This document shows, piece after piece, positions 1 through 7,595 of a stretch of DNA of 33,295 nt; the stretch's first letter is position 1, and each line of letters starts with the position of its first letter. A model generated the notes under the pieces. The model was not told the DNA's origin and searched no databases. It was given only the letters and a program-made list of their open reading frames with translations. Made by a program: the position numbers and the translations under genes. The DNA comes from Ornithinibacillus halophilus (GTDB taxonomy: Bacteria > Bacillota > Bacilli > Bacillales > Amphibacillaceae): NCBI RefSeq assembly GCF_900129485.1, contig NZ_FQVW01000037.1, forward strand, positions 1-33,295, written 5' to 3'.

Positions 1-84
1 TTCCTCGGCGTGGCGAGCGTTTTCCTCGGCGTGGCGAGCGTTTTCCTCGGCGTGGCGAGCGTTTTCCTCGGCGTGGCGAGCGTT
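1..84. repeat. Perfect 21-bp GC-rich tandem array, right end
   Basis: Four identical 21-bp copies are visible (1-21, 22-42, 43-63, 64-84), followed by only a few matching bases, so the array ends here and continues left beyond the window. The unit begins TTCCTCGGCG and ends GCGAGCGTT. Fourteen of its 21 bases are G or C, strongly unlike the AT-rich surroundings. Each unit has the short inverted arms CTCG and CGAG around GCGTGG. All six frames are open through the unit because 21 is divisible by three, so an encoded heptapeptide repeat (FLGVASV on plus, NARHAEE on minus) is possible, but no start or ribosome binding site is visible here. Function unknown. Confidence 0.95.
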
Positions 85-89
85 TTCAC

Positions 90-122
90 ATTAAAGGAGG
101 GGCATGATGCCCCTCCTTTAAT
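90..122 (-). terminator. Intrinsic hairpin at end of FAD dehydrogenase gene
   Basis: A perfect 14-bp stem (90-103 with 109-122) closes a 5-nt loop. The minus-strand stop codon (118-120) lies inside the right arm. The U-tract on the minus side is weak, so termination strength is uncertain. Confidence 0.7.
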
Positions 123-1803
123 GATTTACCTTTATGGATTTTTTCAAGGTACCTAACGACTCCACAACTGATCTCCCCACAACGCGACCGGAGAATAGGC
201 ATCCTCCTAAAAAGGTTCCCTCCAGCGCACGATATCCATGTACTCCTCCACCGCCGAATCCAGATACTTCTCCAGCAGCATACAATCCTGGTACTGGTTC
301 TCCATCTATTCCTAAGACGCGTCCAGATAAATCTGTCTGCAATCCCCCCAATGTTTTCCGACTCAAAATATTAAGCCTTACAGCAATAAGTGGGCCATTT
401 TTAGGGTCCAAAATTTTATGAGGTTTAGCTGCACGTATTAACTTATCCCCTCGATAGTTTCGAGCAACTCGGAGCGCTGCTATTTGTAAGTCTTTCGTAA
501 AAGTATTATCCATTTCACGATCACGCGCTTCCAGTTGCCTTCTAAGCTTAAAAATATCAATTAAATCCGTCCCAGTCAGTTTATTCATACCAACTACCAA
601 TTCATCCAAATTCTTTGACACCACAAAGTCTTCTCCGTTATCCATAAATGCTTTAACCGGTGATGGTGGACCTGGTAATACTCGAGATAACAATTTTTTT
701 ATACTCTTCCCTGTTAAATCAGGGTTTTGTTCCGATCCTGATAATGCAAATTCTTTTTCGATTATTTTTTCGGTTAAGATAAACCATGAATAATCATAAC
801 CTGTCTTCATAATCGTCTCTAGGGTTCCTAGTGTGTCATAGCCTGGAAAATTTGGAGCTGGAAATCGGTTTCCCTCTGCATCCAACCAAATAGAAGAAGG
901 CCCAGGTAAAATACGAATCCCGTGATGCGGCCAAATAGAATCCCAGTTTTTAATTCCTTCTGTATAATGCCACATTCGATCACGATTAACGATTCGTCCA
1001 CCAGCTTTTTCTGTAATCGAAAGCATCCTTCCATCAACATGATGAGGCACTCCCGATATCATATTTTCCGGTGGATTTCCTAGTCGACTTGGCCAGTTTT
1101 TTCGAATAAGTTCAAAGTTAGCACCAATTCCTCCACTGGTTACCACAACAGCTTCTGCATCATATTCAAAGCTCCAAACAACATCTCGTGAGCTTTTCTC
1201 TCCACGTTTCACATCATCAGGCGCCAAGACAGATCCAATAGCCCCAACAATAGTACCGTTACTTACCTTTAATTCGTCCACACGATGTCTAGGACGATAA
1301 TCGACTAGTCCATTCTTCATATGTTCCCGAACACGTTGTTCAAACGGTTCCACTAGACCCGGTCCTGTGCCCCAAACAATGTGGAATCTTGGGACCGAAT
1401 TGCCGTGTCCCTCTGCAAGATAGCCTCCGCGTTCAGCCCAACCAACTACCGGAAAGAAACGCACACCCAATTTTCGCAACCACTCACGTTTTTCTCCTGC
1501 AGCAAAATCAACATAACTTTCTGCCCATTTTCTTGCCCAGTAGTCTTCATCGTTTTCTCTATCGAATCCAGCTGTACCTAACCAATCTTGCCATGCCAAC
1601 TCTTTAGAGTCCTTGATTCCCATACGACGTTGTTCAGGTGAATCAATTAAAAACAAACCTCCAAATGACCACCATGCTTGTCCACCAAGAGAACTTTCTG
1701 GTTCTTGATCTAGTAAAAGCACCTTTTTCCCTCCATCAGCTATCTCTGCTGTTGCCACTAAACCAGCCAAACCTGCTCCAACTACTATCACATCAAATTT
1801 CAT
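118..1803 (-). CDS. FAD-dependent dehydrogenase (fumarate reductase/ketosteroid-dehydrogenase-like)
   Basis: Predicted 561-aa flavoprotein oxidoreductase. Residues 9-14 read GAGLAG, the dinucleotide-binding GxGxxG of a Rossmann fold, followed by a hydrophobic strand ending in an acidic residue that would hold the FAD ribose. Near the C-terminus comes the matching FAD segment GLYAAGEVSGFGGGG, typical of the fumarate reductase/succinate dehydrogenase flavoprotein superfamily. Overall it resembles the COG3573 group of predicted FAD oxidoreductases found in bacilli; the substrate is not known. I chose the start at 1803 because GGAAGGAGG lies just upstream of it; the frame stays open 28 codons further up without such a site. 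It is a single-gene unit, divergent from the sigma factor operon, with a hairpin across its stop. It has no signal peptide, so it is probably cytoplasmic. Confidence 0.88.
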   Translation of the reverse strand: MKFDVIVVGAGLAGLVATAEIADGGKKVLLLDQEPESSLGGQAWWSFGGLFLIDSPEQRRMGIKDSKELAWQDWLGTAGFDRENDEDYWARKWAESYVDFAAGEKREWLRKLGVRFFPVVGWAERGGYLAEGHGNSVPRFHIVWGTGPGLVEPFEQRVREHMKNGLVDYRPRHRVDELKVSNGTIVGAIGSVLAPDDVKRGEKSSRDVVWSFEYDAEAVVVTSGGIGANFELIRKNWPSRLGNPPENMISGVPHHVDGRMLSITEKAGGRIVNRDRMWHYTEGIKNWDSIWPHHGIRILPGPSSIWLDAEGNRFPAPNFPGYDTLGTLETIMKTGYDYSWFILTEKIIEKEFALSGSEQNPDLTGKSIKKLLSRVLPGPPSPVKAFMDNGEDFVVSKNLDELVVGMNKLTGTDLIDIFKLRRQLEARDREMDNTFTKDLQIAALRVARNYRGDKLIRAAKPHKILDPKNGPLIAVRLNILSRKTLGGLQTDLSGRVLGIDGEPVPGLYAAGEVSGFGGGGVHGYRALEGTFLGGCLFSGRVVGRSVVESLGTLKKSIKVNH

Positions 1804-2083
1804 TCCAAGGCCTCCTTCCAACTTTTGTAATAATTTTCTGAATAAACTACCTATTTTTATTATATTAGTTGCAATTTTATTAGTCAAAGAATCAATTTTT
1901 CTTGAATCCTACTTTAAATTAAATATTACTAATATAAAATTGGATAATTGATGCTACAATATAAAGAAAAGCTTAGAGCTAAAACATCTCCGAATTCTTA
2001 TCCTTCTTACGTCGTAAGAAATAAGACCGTTCGATGTGACTCTTAAAAGTCTACATTATTAAGCTAAAAACTGTTCTAATAGT
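1804..2083. other. Divergent intergenic region with a strong inverted repeat
   Basis: This AT-rich stretch separates the FAD dehydrogenase (leftward) from the ECF sigma operon (rightward). The main structure is an interrupted palindrome at 1996-2026: arms TTCTTACG (2004-2011) and CGTAAGAA (2013-2020) around one base, extended by TCTTAT (1996-2001) and ATAAGA (2021-2026) after a two-base bulge. No T-run follows, so it looks more like an operator or an RNA structure than a terminator. No other gene is evident. Confidence 0.6.
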
Positions 2084-2110
2084 TGAAACATGACGAGGAA
2101 ATGTAACGTC
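2084..2110 (+). promoter_or_regulatory. ECF-type (SigM/SigW/SigX class) promoter, probably autoregulatory
   Basis: The -35 element TGAAAC (2084-2089) is followed after exactly 17 bp by CGTC (2107-2110). In Bacillus this is the consensus for extracytoplasmic-function sigma factors of the SigM group. Transcription would start near 2117, leaving a short leader that contains the AGGAGG at 2131-2136. Because it directly precedes an ECF sigma gene, positive autoregulation is the simplest reading. Confidence 0.85.
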
Positions 2111-2143
2111 TTACTATTGAGCAGACAGTTAGGAGGAAACAGA

Positions 2144-2737
2144 GTGGGACGCTCGAAGTCTTTCCACTCACCCTACGAGATAGATGATCTATATGTCTTG
2201 CAGATGAATCCAGAAGAAGCAATAGAAACGATCATGGACGCGTACGGTGATGAAATTAAACGATTAGTGTTTACGTATATGAATAACTCTGCTGACACCG
2301 ATGATGTCACACAAGAGGTTTTTGTCACGGTTTATCAAAAATTAAATACGTTTCAAGGTAAATCTTCATTAAAAAGTTGGATCTACTCCATTGCTATAAA
2401 TAAATGCAAAGATCATCTAAGAAGCTGGCAATCTAGAAATAAGCGCTTAAAAGAAAAACTAATGCAGTCAGCACAACCTGGTGAGCAAGATGTAGATACT
2501 CCTGAGGAACAAACCATTAAACAGAGTGAATCCAGCAAACTCCTAAAACAAGTGATGGAGTTGCCTGTTCGATATCGTGAAGTTATTATATTATTTTATT
2601 TTAAAGAGCTATCTACAAAAGAAATTAGCAATGTTTTAAATACGAAGGAAGCAACCGTAAGAACAAGATTAAATCGTGGAAGAGAAAAGTTAAAGAAATG
2701 CTTATCTAATGAAGAAGGTGGTGTTAACCATGGATAA
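2144..2737 (+). CDS. RNA polymerase ECF sigma factor
   Basis: Predicted 197-aa group IV sigma factor. Sigma region 2 spans about residues 21-95 (DDVTQEVFVTVYQKL and the promoter-melting segment LKSWIYSIAINKCKDHLRSW); region 4, a helix-turn-helix, lies near 135-190 (LPVRYREVIILFYFKELSTK, then EISNVLNTKEATVRTRL). I place the start at the GTG at 2144 because AGGAGG sits seven bases upstream and the ECF promoter (2084-2110) would start transcription around 2117. The longer reading from an ATG at 2090 would lie inside the promoter. A start at the ATG at 2204 fits the family length better but has no ribosome binding site. The gene overlaps the anti-sigma gene by 8 bp, so the two are translationally coupled. 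Which Bacillus sigma it corresponds to is not clear. Confidence 0.93.
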   Translation: MGRSKSFHSPYEIDDLYVLQMNPEEAIETIMDAYGDEIKRLVFTYMNNSADTDDVTQEVFVTVYQKLNTFQGKSSLKSWIYSIAINKCKDHLRSWQSRNKRLKEKLMQSAQPGEQDVDTPEEQTIKQSESSKLLKQVMELPVRYREVIILFYFKELSTKEISNVLNTKEATVRTRLNRGREKLKKCLSNEEGGVNHG

Positions 2738-3992
2738 GCAGTTAAAACATCTTAAAAAACAATATGAATCTGAAATAAATTTGACCTTTACAGAAAGTGA
2801 TAAAAAAGCCGTTTTAGCTAAGATTAAAAAAGGAAAACAACCTACACGAAAAAGGTTGCATCTGAGACTTATTCCAGTTGTAGCTGCAGCTGCCTTATTT
2901 GTCCTTTTAGCTATTACATTCAACAGTATCCCTGAACTGTTTTCAAAAATGAGAAACTCTGCTAGCGACTATTCCATTGAATCACAAAATGACTCAGATA
3001 CGATGGTAGAAATGGATGGGGCATACGAAAATGAAAGCTTTAATATGAAAGATTCTGATGTGGATATTGCCGAAGATAGTGAATCTTCAGATGGTGACCA
3101 TAGTGGGAATGACCAAGCTGCTCATGACCGAGACATTAGTAGTGATGGTTCAAACCTCTTATTCAACCCTGATTCCGTGGAAAGTGGTCTCACATATGGA
3201 AATATGGAAGTAACAGATGTAAAAAAACAGGGCGATGAAACGATTATTTCATTTAAAGGAAACACTTGGCTTTCTGGGAACTTTAACTATAGAAACAACC
3301 AGATTTCATTTAATCCTGATAATCGAACATTACTGGACTTTCCATTAGCACGATCTGATAAACATGGTGACATCCCTTTTTACTTTCAAGATGAAACAAT
3401 CGTCAAGGTGATGTACGGAGCAGCTAGAGGTGGTACTCCAATTCAACAAGCAAACGACGGCTTTATGTTGGATGTAATTGGTGCCGAATATGTATTTACT
3501 CCCAATGGTTCTCAAGTCCATTTGGATATTAGAGATACCCTTGAAGTGAATAAGGAATCGTATATTTCCACTATTAATTTAGATGAAACATTAAATGAAC
3601 TATACACAAACTATGCTGATACGTTAGATGATCGTCTTCTCAATGAATTAAGGCCAATTGAAGTATTTAAGCTGTATCATCACGCACTTCAAAATAATGA
3701 TGTAGAAGTACTTTATAGCTTATACATTAAAGGAGAGACGTATGGGACACCAGATAAGGAGACTTATTTTGAAAAACGATCAATGTATGAAGCTGATCAG
3801 CAACAAATGAACGATCTATATGTAGAACTTCAAAATAGGGAAACAACATTTGAGGAGATTTACACGAATCAAGGTAATGAAGAAATGGCTTTTGTTATGT
3901 TCCCATCTGAAGAAGGTCATTGGCCAAACAGTTTTTCACTTATCAAAAACGAAGAAGGTATTTGGAAAGTGTATCTGTTACCTTTAAATTAA
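2730..3992 (+). CDS. Membrane-anchored anti-sigma factor partner of the ECF sigma
   Basis: Predicted 420-aa single-pass protein. Residues 1-45 form a charged cytoplasmic segment that would bind the sigma factor, 46-65 a hydrophobic membrane helix (PVVAAAALFVLLAITF), about 70-140 an acidic Ser/Asp/Glu-rich low-complexity stretch, and the remainder an extracytoplasmic domain. The last ~100 residues (RPIEVFKLYHHALQNNDVEV ... EGIWKVYLLPLN) resemble an NTF2-like fold in pattern; this is inference. The anti-sigma role comes from the position: its ATG overlaps the end of the sigma gene by 8 bp, and the topology is typical of ECF anti-sigma factors. The short cytoplasmic part has no HxxxCxxC zinc motif, so it is not a ZAS-type anti-sigma. 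It ends in a terminator hairpin. Confidence 0.82.
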   Translation: MDKQLKHLKKQYESEINLTFTESDKKAVLAKIKKGKQPTRKRLHLRLIPVVAAAALFVLLAITFNSIPELFSKMRNSASDYSIESQNDSDTMVEMDGAYENESFNMKDSDVDIAEDSESSDGDHSGNDQAAHDRDISSDGSNLLFNPDSVESGLTYGNMEVTDVKKQGDETIISFKGNTWLSGNFNYRNNQISFNPDNRTLLDFPLARSDKHGDIPFYFQDETIVKVMYGAARGGTPIQQANDGFMLDVIGAEYVFTPNGSQVHLDIRDTLEVNKESYISTINLDETLNELYTNYADTLDDRLLNELRPIEVFKLYHHALQNNDVEVLYSLYIKGETYGTPDKETYFEKRSMYEADQQQMNDLYVELQNRETTFEEIYTNQGNEEMAFVMFPSEEGHWPNSFSLIKNEEGIWKVYLLPLN

Positions 3993-3997
3993 TGGTT

Positions 3998-4024
3998 AAC
4001 CCGTACCCAGAAGGAGTACGGGTT
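3998..4024 (+). terminator. Rho-independent terminator of sigma/anti-sigma operon
   Basis: Stem AACCCGTAC (3998-4006) pairs with GTACGGGTT (4016-4024), followed by a T-rich run. It starts 6 bp after the anti-sigma stop and lies between convergent genes. Confidence 0.8.
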
Positions 4025-4031
4025 TTCACTT

Positions 4032-4238
4032 TTATTCATTTGCTCTCGGTGCACTTTCAAAACCGATTTTCTTATGAGTTCCATCACAGAATGGTTTATT
4101 CGCAGAATGACCGCAACGACAAAGAGAAAAGGACTTTTTCGTTTCAAACACGTTCCCCTCTTTATCAACCAATTCCACATCCCCCATTACACGATACGAT
4201 CCATTATCATTAACCTTGATTTGTACCTTATCACTCAT
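4032..4238 (-). CDS. CDGSH-type iron-sulfur protein
   Basis: Predicted 68-aa soluble protein with a complete CDGSH zinc-finger-like [2Fe-2S] motif: CRCGHSANKPFCDGTH fits C-x-C-x2-(S/T)-x3-P-x-C-D-G-(S/A/T)-H exactly. The three Cys and the final His would hold a mitoNEET-type redox-active cluster. It has no membrane anchor, unlike the mitochondrial relatives, so it is a cytoplasmic electron-transfer or cluster-handling protein; the partner is unknown. The start is the ATG at 4238, preceded by GGAGGGG. The gene converges on the anti-sigma gene and stands alone, and its upstream region faces the antiporter gene. Confidence 0.92.
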   Translation of the reverse strand: MSDKVQIKVNDNGSYRVMGDVELVDKEGNVFETKKSFSLCRCGHSANKPFCDGTHKKIGFESAPRANE

Positions 4239-4407
4239 ATTTATCCCCTCCATCAACATTATAGTTATCATTATATAGCCAATTATCAAAAAATAAAAGG
4301 TGTTACCGGTCTCTTTTTAAATGAAAACCCGTTTTAAATAAAATGGATAATCATTCATCATTAGATTTAAACTATCACATGAGTACACATAGAAGGGTTG
4401 TTACACA

Positions 4408-5880
4408 TTGGATTTATCCATTCAATCTTTAATTTTACTATTTGCGCTAATGCTTATTGTTGGTGTTGTTTCAACAAAATTCTCTAACCGCCTAGGCCTA
4501 CCTGCTTTAGTACTGTTTTTATTAGCTGGGATGGTTCTTAACCGAATTATTTTCTTTGATAATGTTGAATTAACCCAATTGATTGGGATTATGGCTTTAA
4601 TCATTATTTTATTTGAAGGTGGAACACAAACAAAATGGGAACATATACTTCCAATTATAGGTCCTGCTAGTTCCTTAGCAACAATTGGTGTATTAATTAC
4701 TTCCCTCATCACAGGATTAGCTGCCATGTATATTTTAGGATTCACGTTGCTAGAAGGTATGCTTTTTGGCGCTATTGTTGGTTCTACGGATGCTGCAGCC
4801 GTTTTTTCCGTATTAGGTAATAAAAATATAAAGAAACGTCTTACATCAACATTAGAAGCAGAATCAGGTTCTAATGATCCAATGGCTGTTTTCTTAACGA
4901 TTTCATTCATTGAATTAATCCAGATTCCAGATTCAACCATTTGGTCTGCTGTTGGAGATTTCTTTTTACAAATGGGGCTCGGTCTAGTACTAGGTCTAGT
5001 CTTTGGGAAAATTACTGTTTCTGTAATTAACAATATAAAACTCGACACTGCTGGACTATACCCTGTTCTTGCAATGGGACTAGCTACATTAACGTATATC
5101 ACTGCTGATATTTTTGGTGGGAGTGGTTTATTAGCTGTTTATGTTATGGCTGTATTTGTAGGAAATAACGATCTAATGTATCGCTTTACGATTTTACGAT
5201 TTAATGAGGGATTCGCTTTAATGATGCAAATCATTATGTTTATCCTATTAGGACTACTCGTTTTTCCAAAAGAGTTAATTGGGGTATTTTGGCAAGGTAT
5301 CTTACTATCTCTTATCCTTATGTTTATTGCTCGTCCAATTGCCGTATTTATTAGTATGGTATTTATGAAATATAATCTAAAGGAAAAACTTTTTATCTCT
5401 TGGGCAGGTCTAAAAGGAGCCGTTCCTATTGTTTTAGCCACATACCCAATTTTAGCCGGAGTGGAAAATCACGAGTTAATATTTAATGCCGTGTTTTTCG
5501 TCGTGTTGATTTCAGCCTTAACACAAGGAAGTACATTATCATGGTTAGCAGAAAAACTAAACCTAAACAGTGGGAAAGAAAAGAATATATTTCCAAGCTT
5601 AGAACTCATTACATTAGGAAATACCAACTCAGAAATTATGGAAGTAGCCATTACTGATTTATCACCAGCAGTTAATATGAACCTAATTGACTTAGAGCTA
5701 CCCCCAGACACACTAATTATTGGGATTATCCGTAACCAGCAATTGATTACACCAAGAGGGACCTCTATTATTACACAAGGCGATACCCTATATGTCTTAA
5801 GTAAAAAAGAAAATCGCGATAAAGCAAAAACAGTACTAATGGGAAATAATCATCTAAGAAAAAAAGAAGCTAAGGGGTAA
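4408..5880 (+). CDS. Monovalent cation/proton antiporter with TrkA-C domain (NhaP2/CvrA-like)
   Basis: Predicted 490-aa CPA-type exchanger that would swap protons for K+ or Na+ across the membrane. About 12 hydrophobic helices fill residues 1-385. They carry the family features FEGG (near residue 70), a charged TDAAAVFSVL segment and an ESGSNDPMAV motif, where the Asp pair is expected to bind the ion. Residues ~395-480 form a cytoplasmic TrkA-C-like domain (ITDLSPAVNMNLIDLELPPD), as in NhaP2/CvrA potassium/proton antiporters. The start is a TTG with AGAAGGG upstream; no better in-frame ATG precedes the first membrane helix. The ion preference cannot be read from sequence. The stop codon lies inside a terminator hairpin shared with the convergent gene. 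Confidence 0.9.
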   Translation: MDLSIQSLILLFALMLIVGVVSTKFSNRLGLPALVLFLLAGMVLNRIIFFDNVELTQLIGIMALIIILFEGGTQTKWEHILPIIGPASSLATIGVLITSLITGLAAMYILGFTLLEGMLFGAIVGSTDAAAVFSVLGNKNIKKRLTSTLEAESGSNDPMAVFLTISFIELIQIPDSTIWSAVGDFFLQMGLGLVLGLVFGKITVSVINNIKLDTAGLYPVLAMGLATLTYITADIFGGSGLLAVYVMAVFVGNNDLMYRFTILRFNEGFALMMQIIMFILLGLLVFPKELIGVFWQGILLSLILMFIARPIAVFISMVFMKYNLKEKLFISWAGLKGAVPIVLATYPILAGVENHELIFNAVFFVVLISALTQGSTLSWLAEKLNLNSGKEKNIFPSLELITLGNTNSEIMEVAITDLSPAVNMNLIDLELPPDTLIIGIIRNQQLITPRGTSIITQGDTLYVLSKKENRDKAKTVLMGNNHLRKKEAKG

Positions 5881-5901
5881 TACAACACCCCCTTAGTTTT
5901 T
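5870..5901. terminator. Bidirectional terminator between convergent genes
   Basis: Arms CTAAGGGG (5870-5877) and CCCCTTAG (5889-5896) are followed by a T-run on the plus strand. A U-rich tail also follows on the minus strand. Both flanking stop codons lie inside the structure. Confidence 0.85.
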
Positions 5902-6792
5902 AGTTCCTACAGTATTTTCCATTTGACCTATTTTTTCTATTTCAAGTGTTATCTTGTCTCCTACTTGTAAAAACTTCGGTGAATCCATTCCCATTGCGAC
6001 GCCTTCTGGTGTACCTGTCAAAATGATATCTCCTGGTTGTAAGGTAATTAACTCAGAAATAAACTCAATGAGAAATGGAACATCAAACATTAATTTATTC
6101 GTGTTTGAAGACTGTCTTACTTCACCATTTACAGAGGATTGTATGGCGAGATTCCCTGGGTTCCCTACTTCATCTGCGGTTACTATCCATGGACCAATAG
6201 GAGTACTTCGATCAAGTGATTTCCCTTGTAGCCACTGTGGTGTTCGTTTTTGTAAATCACGTGCAGAAATATCATTTCCGATCGTGTAACCTGCTATATA
6301 ATCTAGTGCCTCTTCTCTTTTAACATTTGATGCTTCTTTCCCAATCACAACAGTTAGTTCTACTTCATAATCCAATTTACCCGTTTGATTTGATTTCTCA
6401 ATCCTATCTTCTGGACCAATTAAGGCATTTTGATACTTTGCGAATAGAACTGGGTAATCTGGTATGTTGCTATCCATTTCTGCAGCATGTTCTGCATAAT
6501 TTTTGCCAATACAAATAATTTTAGATGGTGCAGGTATAGGTGTTGAAAGATATGCTTCGCCTAACTGAACTGCTAATCCGGTGACTTCTGTTTGACCGAG
6601 TTTACTCTCAATCTTTTTAGCAACCTCAATAGCTTTATTTCCTAGCTTATAAAATTGATTTGGATCCGTTGGAAGTACTTCGACAGGTAAACGAATGGAT
6701 GCTTCATGTAAATCTATTATTTCTTCTCCACGTACATATCCTATTCTTAGTGAACTAGGTTTTCCTTTTAATTTATAGCTAACTAATTTCAT
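5893..6792 (-). CDS. Fumarylacetoacetate hydrolase family protein
   Basis: Predicted 299-aa enzyme of the FAH superfamily, which hydrolyses or isomerises acylpyruvate-type dioxo acids in aromatic and related catabolism. The divalent-metal ligands are visible: E143 and E145 in DYEVEL and D174 in NDISARDL. The catalytic-lid His lies in NYAEH (H102). The conserved PGDIILTGTPEGV loop is near residues 254-266. An N-terminal ~85-residue domain precedes the catalytic domain, as in the 2-hydroxyhepta-2,4-diene-1,7-dioate isomerase/acylpyruvase group. The substrate cannot be assigned, and no aromatic-degradation genes are nearby. The start at 6792 has GGGGAGAGGTG upstream. The acetyltransferase gene lies 32 bp upstream in the same direction, so they may be co-transcribed. 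Confidence 0.9.
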   Translation of the reverse strand: MKLVSYKLKGKPSSLRIGYVRGEEIIDLHEASIRLPVEVLPTDPNQFYKLGNKAIEVAKKIESKLGQTEVTGLAVQLGEAYLSTPIPAPSKIICIGKNYAEHAAEMDSNIPDYPVLFAKYQNALIGPEDRIEKSNQTGKLDYEVELTVVIGKEASNVKREEALDYIAGYTIGNDISARDLQKRTPQWLQGKSLDRSTPIGPWIVTADEVGNPGNLAIQSSVNGEVRQSSNTNKLMFDVPFLIEFISELITLQPGDIILTGTPEGVAMGMDSPKFLQVGDKITLEIEKIGQMENTVGTKN

Positions 6793-6824
6793 CTAAACAC
6801 CTCTCCCCTATCTATTAATATTGT

Positions 6825-7385
6825 TTATTTAAACATATCATTATATTCCGACTTTAGCATGGAATATACAACTGTATCATGATAATTCTCTCCATCAAAA
6901 TCCGTTTGTCTAAGTACTCCTTCTTTTGTAAAGCCGTATTTCTCTAATAATTTCCGGGAACCTTCATTATCTGCAAAAATATCTCCCACAACACGATTGA
7001 AATCTAAAGTCTCGAAAATAAAGGTTAGAACAAGTCCCAATAATTCTGTCATTACACCTTTTCTCTGATAGCTGTCGCTTATCACAACACCTAGCTCTGT
7101 TTTCTTATGCCAATAATTTAGTTTATGTAGCCGAAATTGACCGATAACCTGATTTGTCTTAAGGTCTGTTATTACCCAGGGAATTTCTTTATGGTTATGA
7201 AAATTATCCAAATATCCTTGAATATTTTTCTGCAATTCTTCTACAGAAGTAACTGGATTTGGTGTTATATACCTCATGGTTTCCTTCTGTTTCATAAAGG
7301 AAAATAGTGCTTCCGCGTCGCTAATCTTCATTCCCCTTAACCTAAAATTATCTGTCTCTATAACAGGGATTGTCGTTAATTGCAT
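6825..7385 (-). CDS. GNAT-family N-acetyltransferase (RimJ/RimL-like)
   Basis: Predicted 186-aa acetyltransferase that would use acetyl-CoA to modify an amino group of a protein or small molecule. The N-terminal pattern TDNFRLRGMKISDAEALFSF, the central strand VIGQFRLHKLNYWHKKTELG, the acetyl-CoA-binding segment YQRKGVMTELL (the Q/RxxGxG/A-like loop) and the late motif DNEGSRKLLEKYGFTKEG are those of the RimJ/RimL/YdaF branch of GNAT. The start at 7385 is preferred over the ATG five codons upstream because GGAGGAG sits at ideal spacing for it. It is the first gene of a probable two-gene unit with the FAH-family gene. The substrate is unknown. Confidence 0.9.
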   Translation of the reverse strand: MQLTTIPVIETDNFRLRGMKISDAEALFSFMKQKETMRYITPNPVTSVEELQKNIQGYLDNFHNHKEIPWVITDLKTNQVIGQFRLHKLNYWHKKTELGVVISDSYQRKGVMTELLGLVLTFIFETLDFNRVVGDIFADNEGSRKLLEKYGFTKEGVLRQTDFDGENYHDTVVYSMLKSEYNDMFK

Positions 7386-7443
7386 ACTTTTCTCCTCCAT
7401 TCATCTCAAATAATTTATTTTTTATAAGATTAGTATAACTTTT

Positions 7444-7471
7444 ACACCCCTTTTTCGTAACTTTTTTCGAA
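7444..7471 (+). promoter_or_regulatory. SigI-like promoter candidate (copy A)
   Basis: ACACCCC (7444-7450) and CGAA (7468-7471) are separated by 17 bases containing T-runs. This resembles the Bacillus SigI pattern ACCCC(C)...CGAA. Nearly the same block recurs at 14224-14251, upstream of another gene. It lies about 125 bp upstream of the amidase start. Confidence 0.4.
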
Positions 7472-7558
7472 TGTATTAATGAAAGGAGGTATTATTTTAT
7501 AATAACCACCTAAATTATTAAAGAAAGGATGATTGTCCAATTTATTTATTTCTAAAAA

Positions 7559-7567
7559 CATATGATA
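7559..7567 (+). promoter_or_regulatory. SigK/SigE-like -10 element for the amidase gene
   Basis: CATATGATA fits the SigK -10 consensus CATAnnnTA, 29 bp before the start codon. The -35 match (an AC) is poor. B. subtilis cwlC is SigK-dependent, which makes this element plausible. Confidence 0.4.
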
Positions 7568-7595
7568 TACCAGTTAAATTAAAGGAGGAGATTTT

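Noticed and set aside
2090-2143. The extra N-terminal 18 residues of the sigma factor starting from ATG 2090
   Set aside because: They overlap the ECF promoter, and GTG 2144 has a perfect ribosome binding site.
4340-4366. Fur-box-like GATAATCATT upstream of the antiporter
   Set aside because: Only a partial match (10 of 14), with no second half; not supported.
4422-5711. Minus-strand ORFs of 226, 100 and 80 codons under the antiporter
   Set aside because: Shadow frames of the antiporter gene, which has clear family motifs; none has a ribosome binding site.
7529-7555. 8-codon ORF (MIVQFIYF) in the amidase leader
   Set aside because: The SD abuts the ATG without spacing; not a convincing leader peptide.
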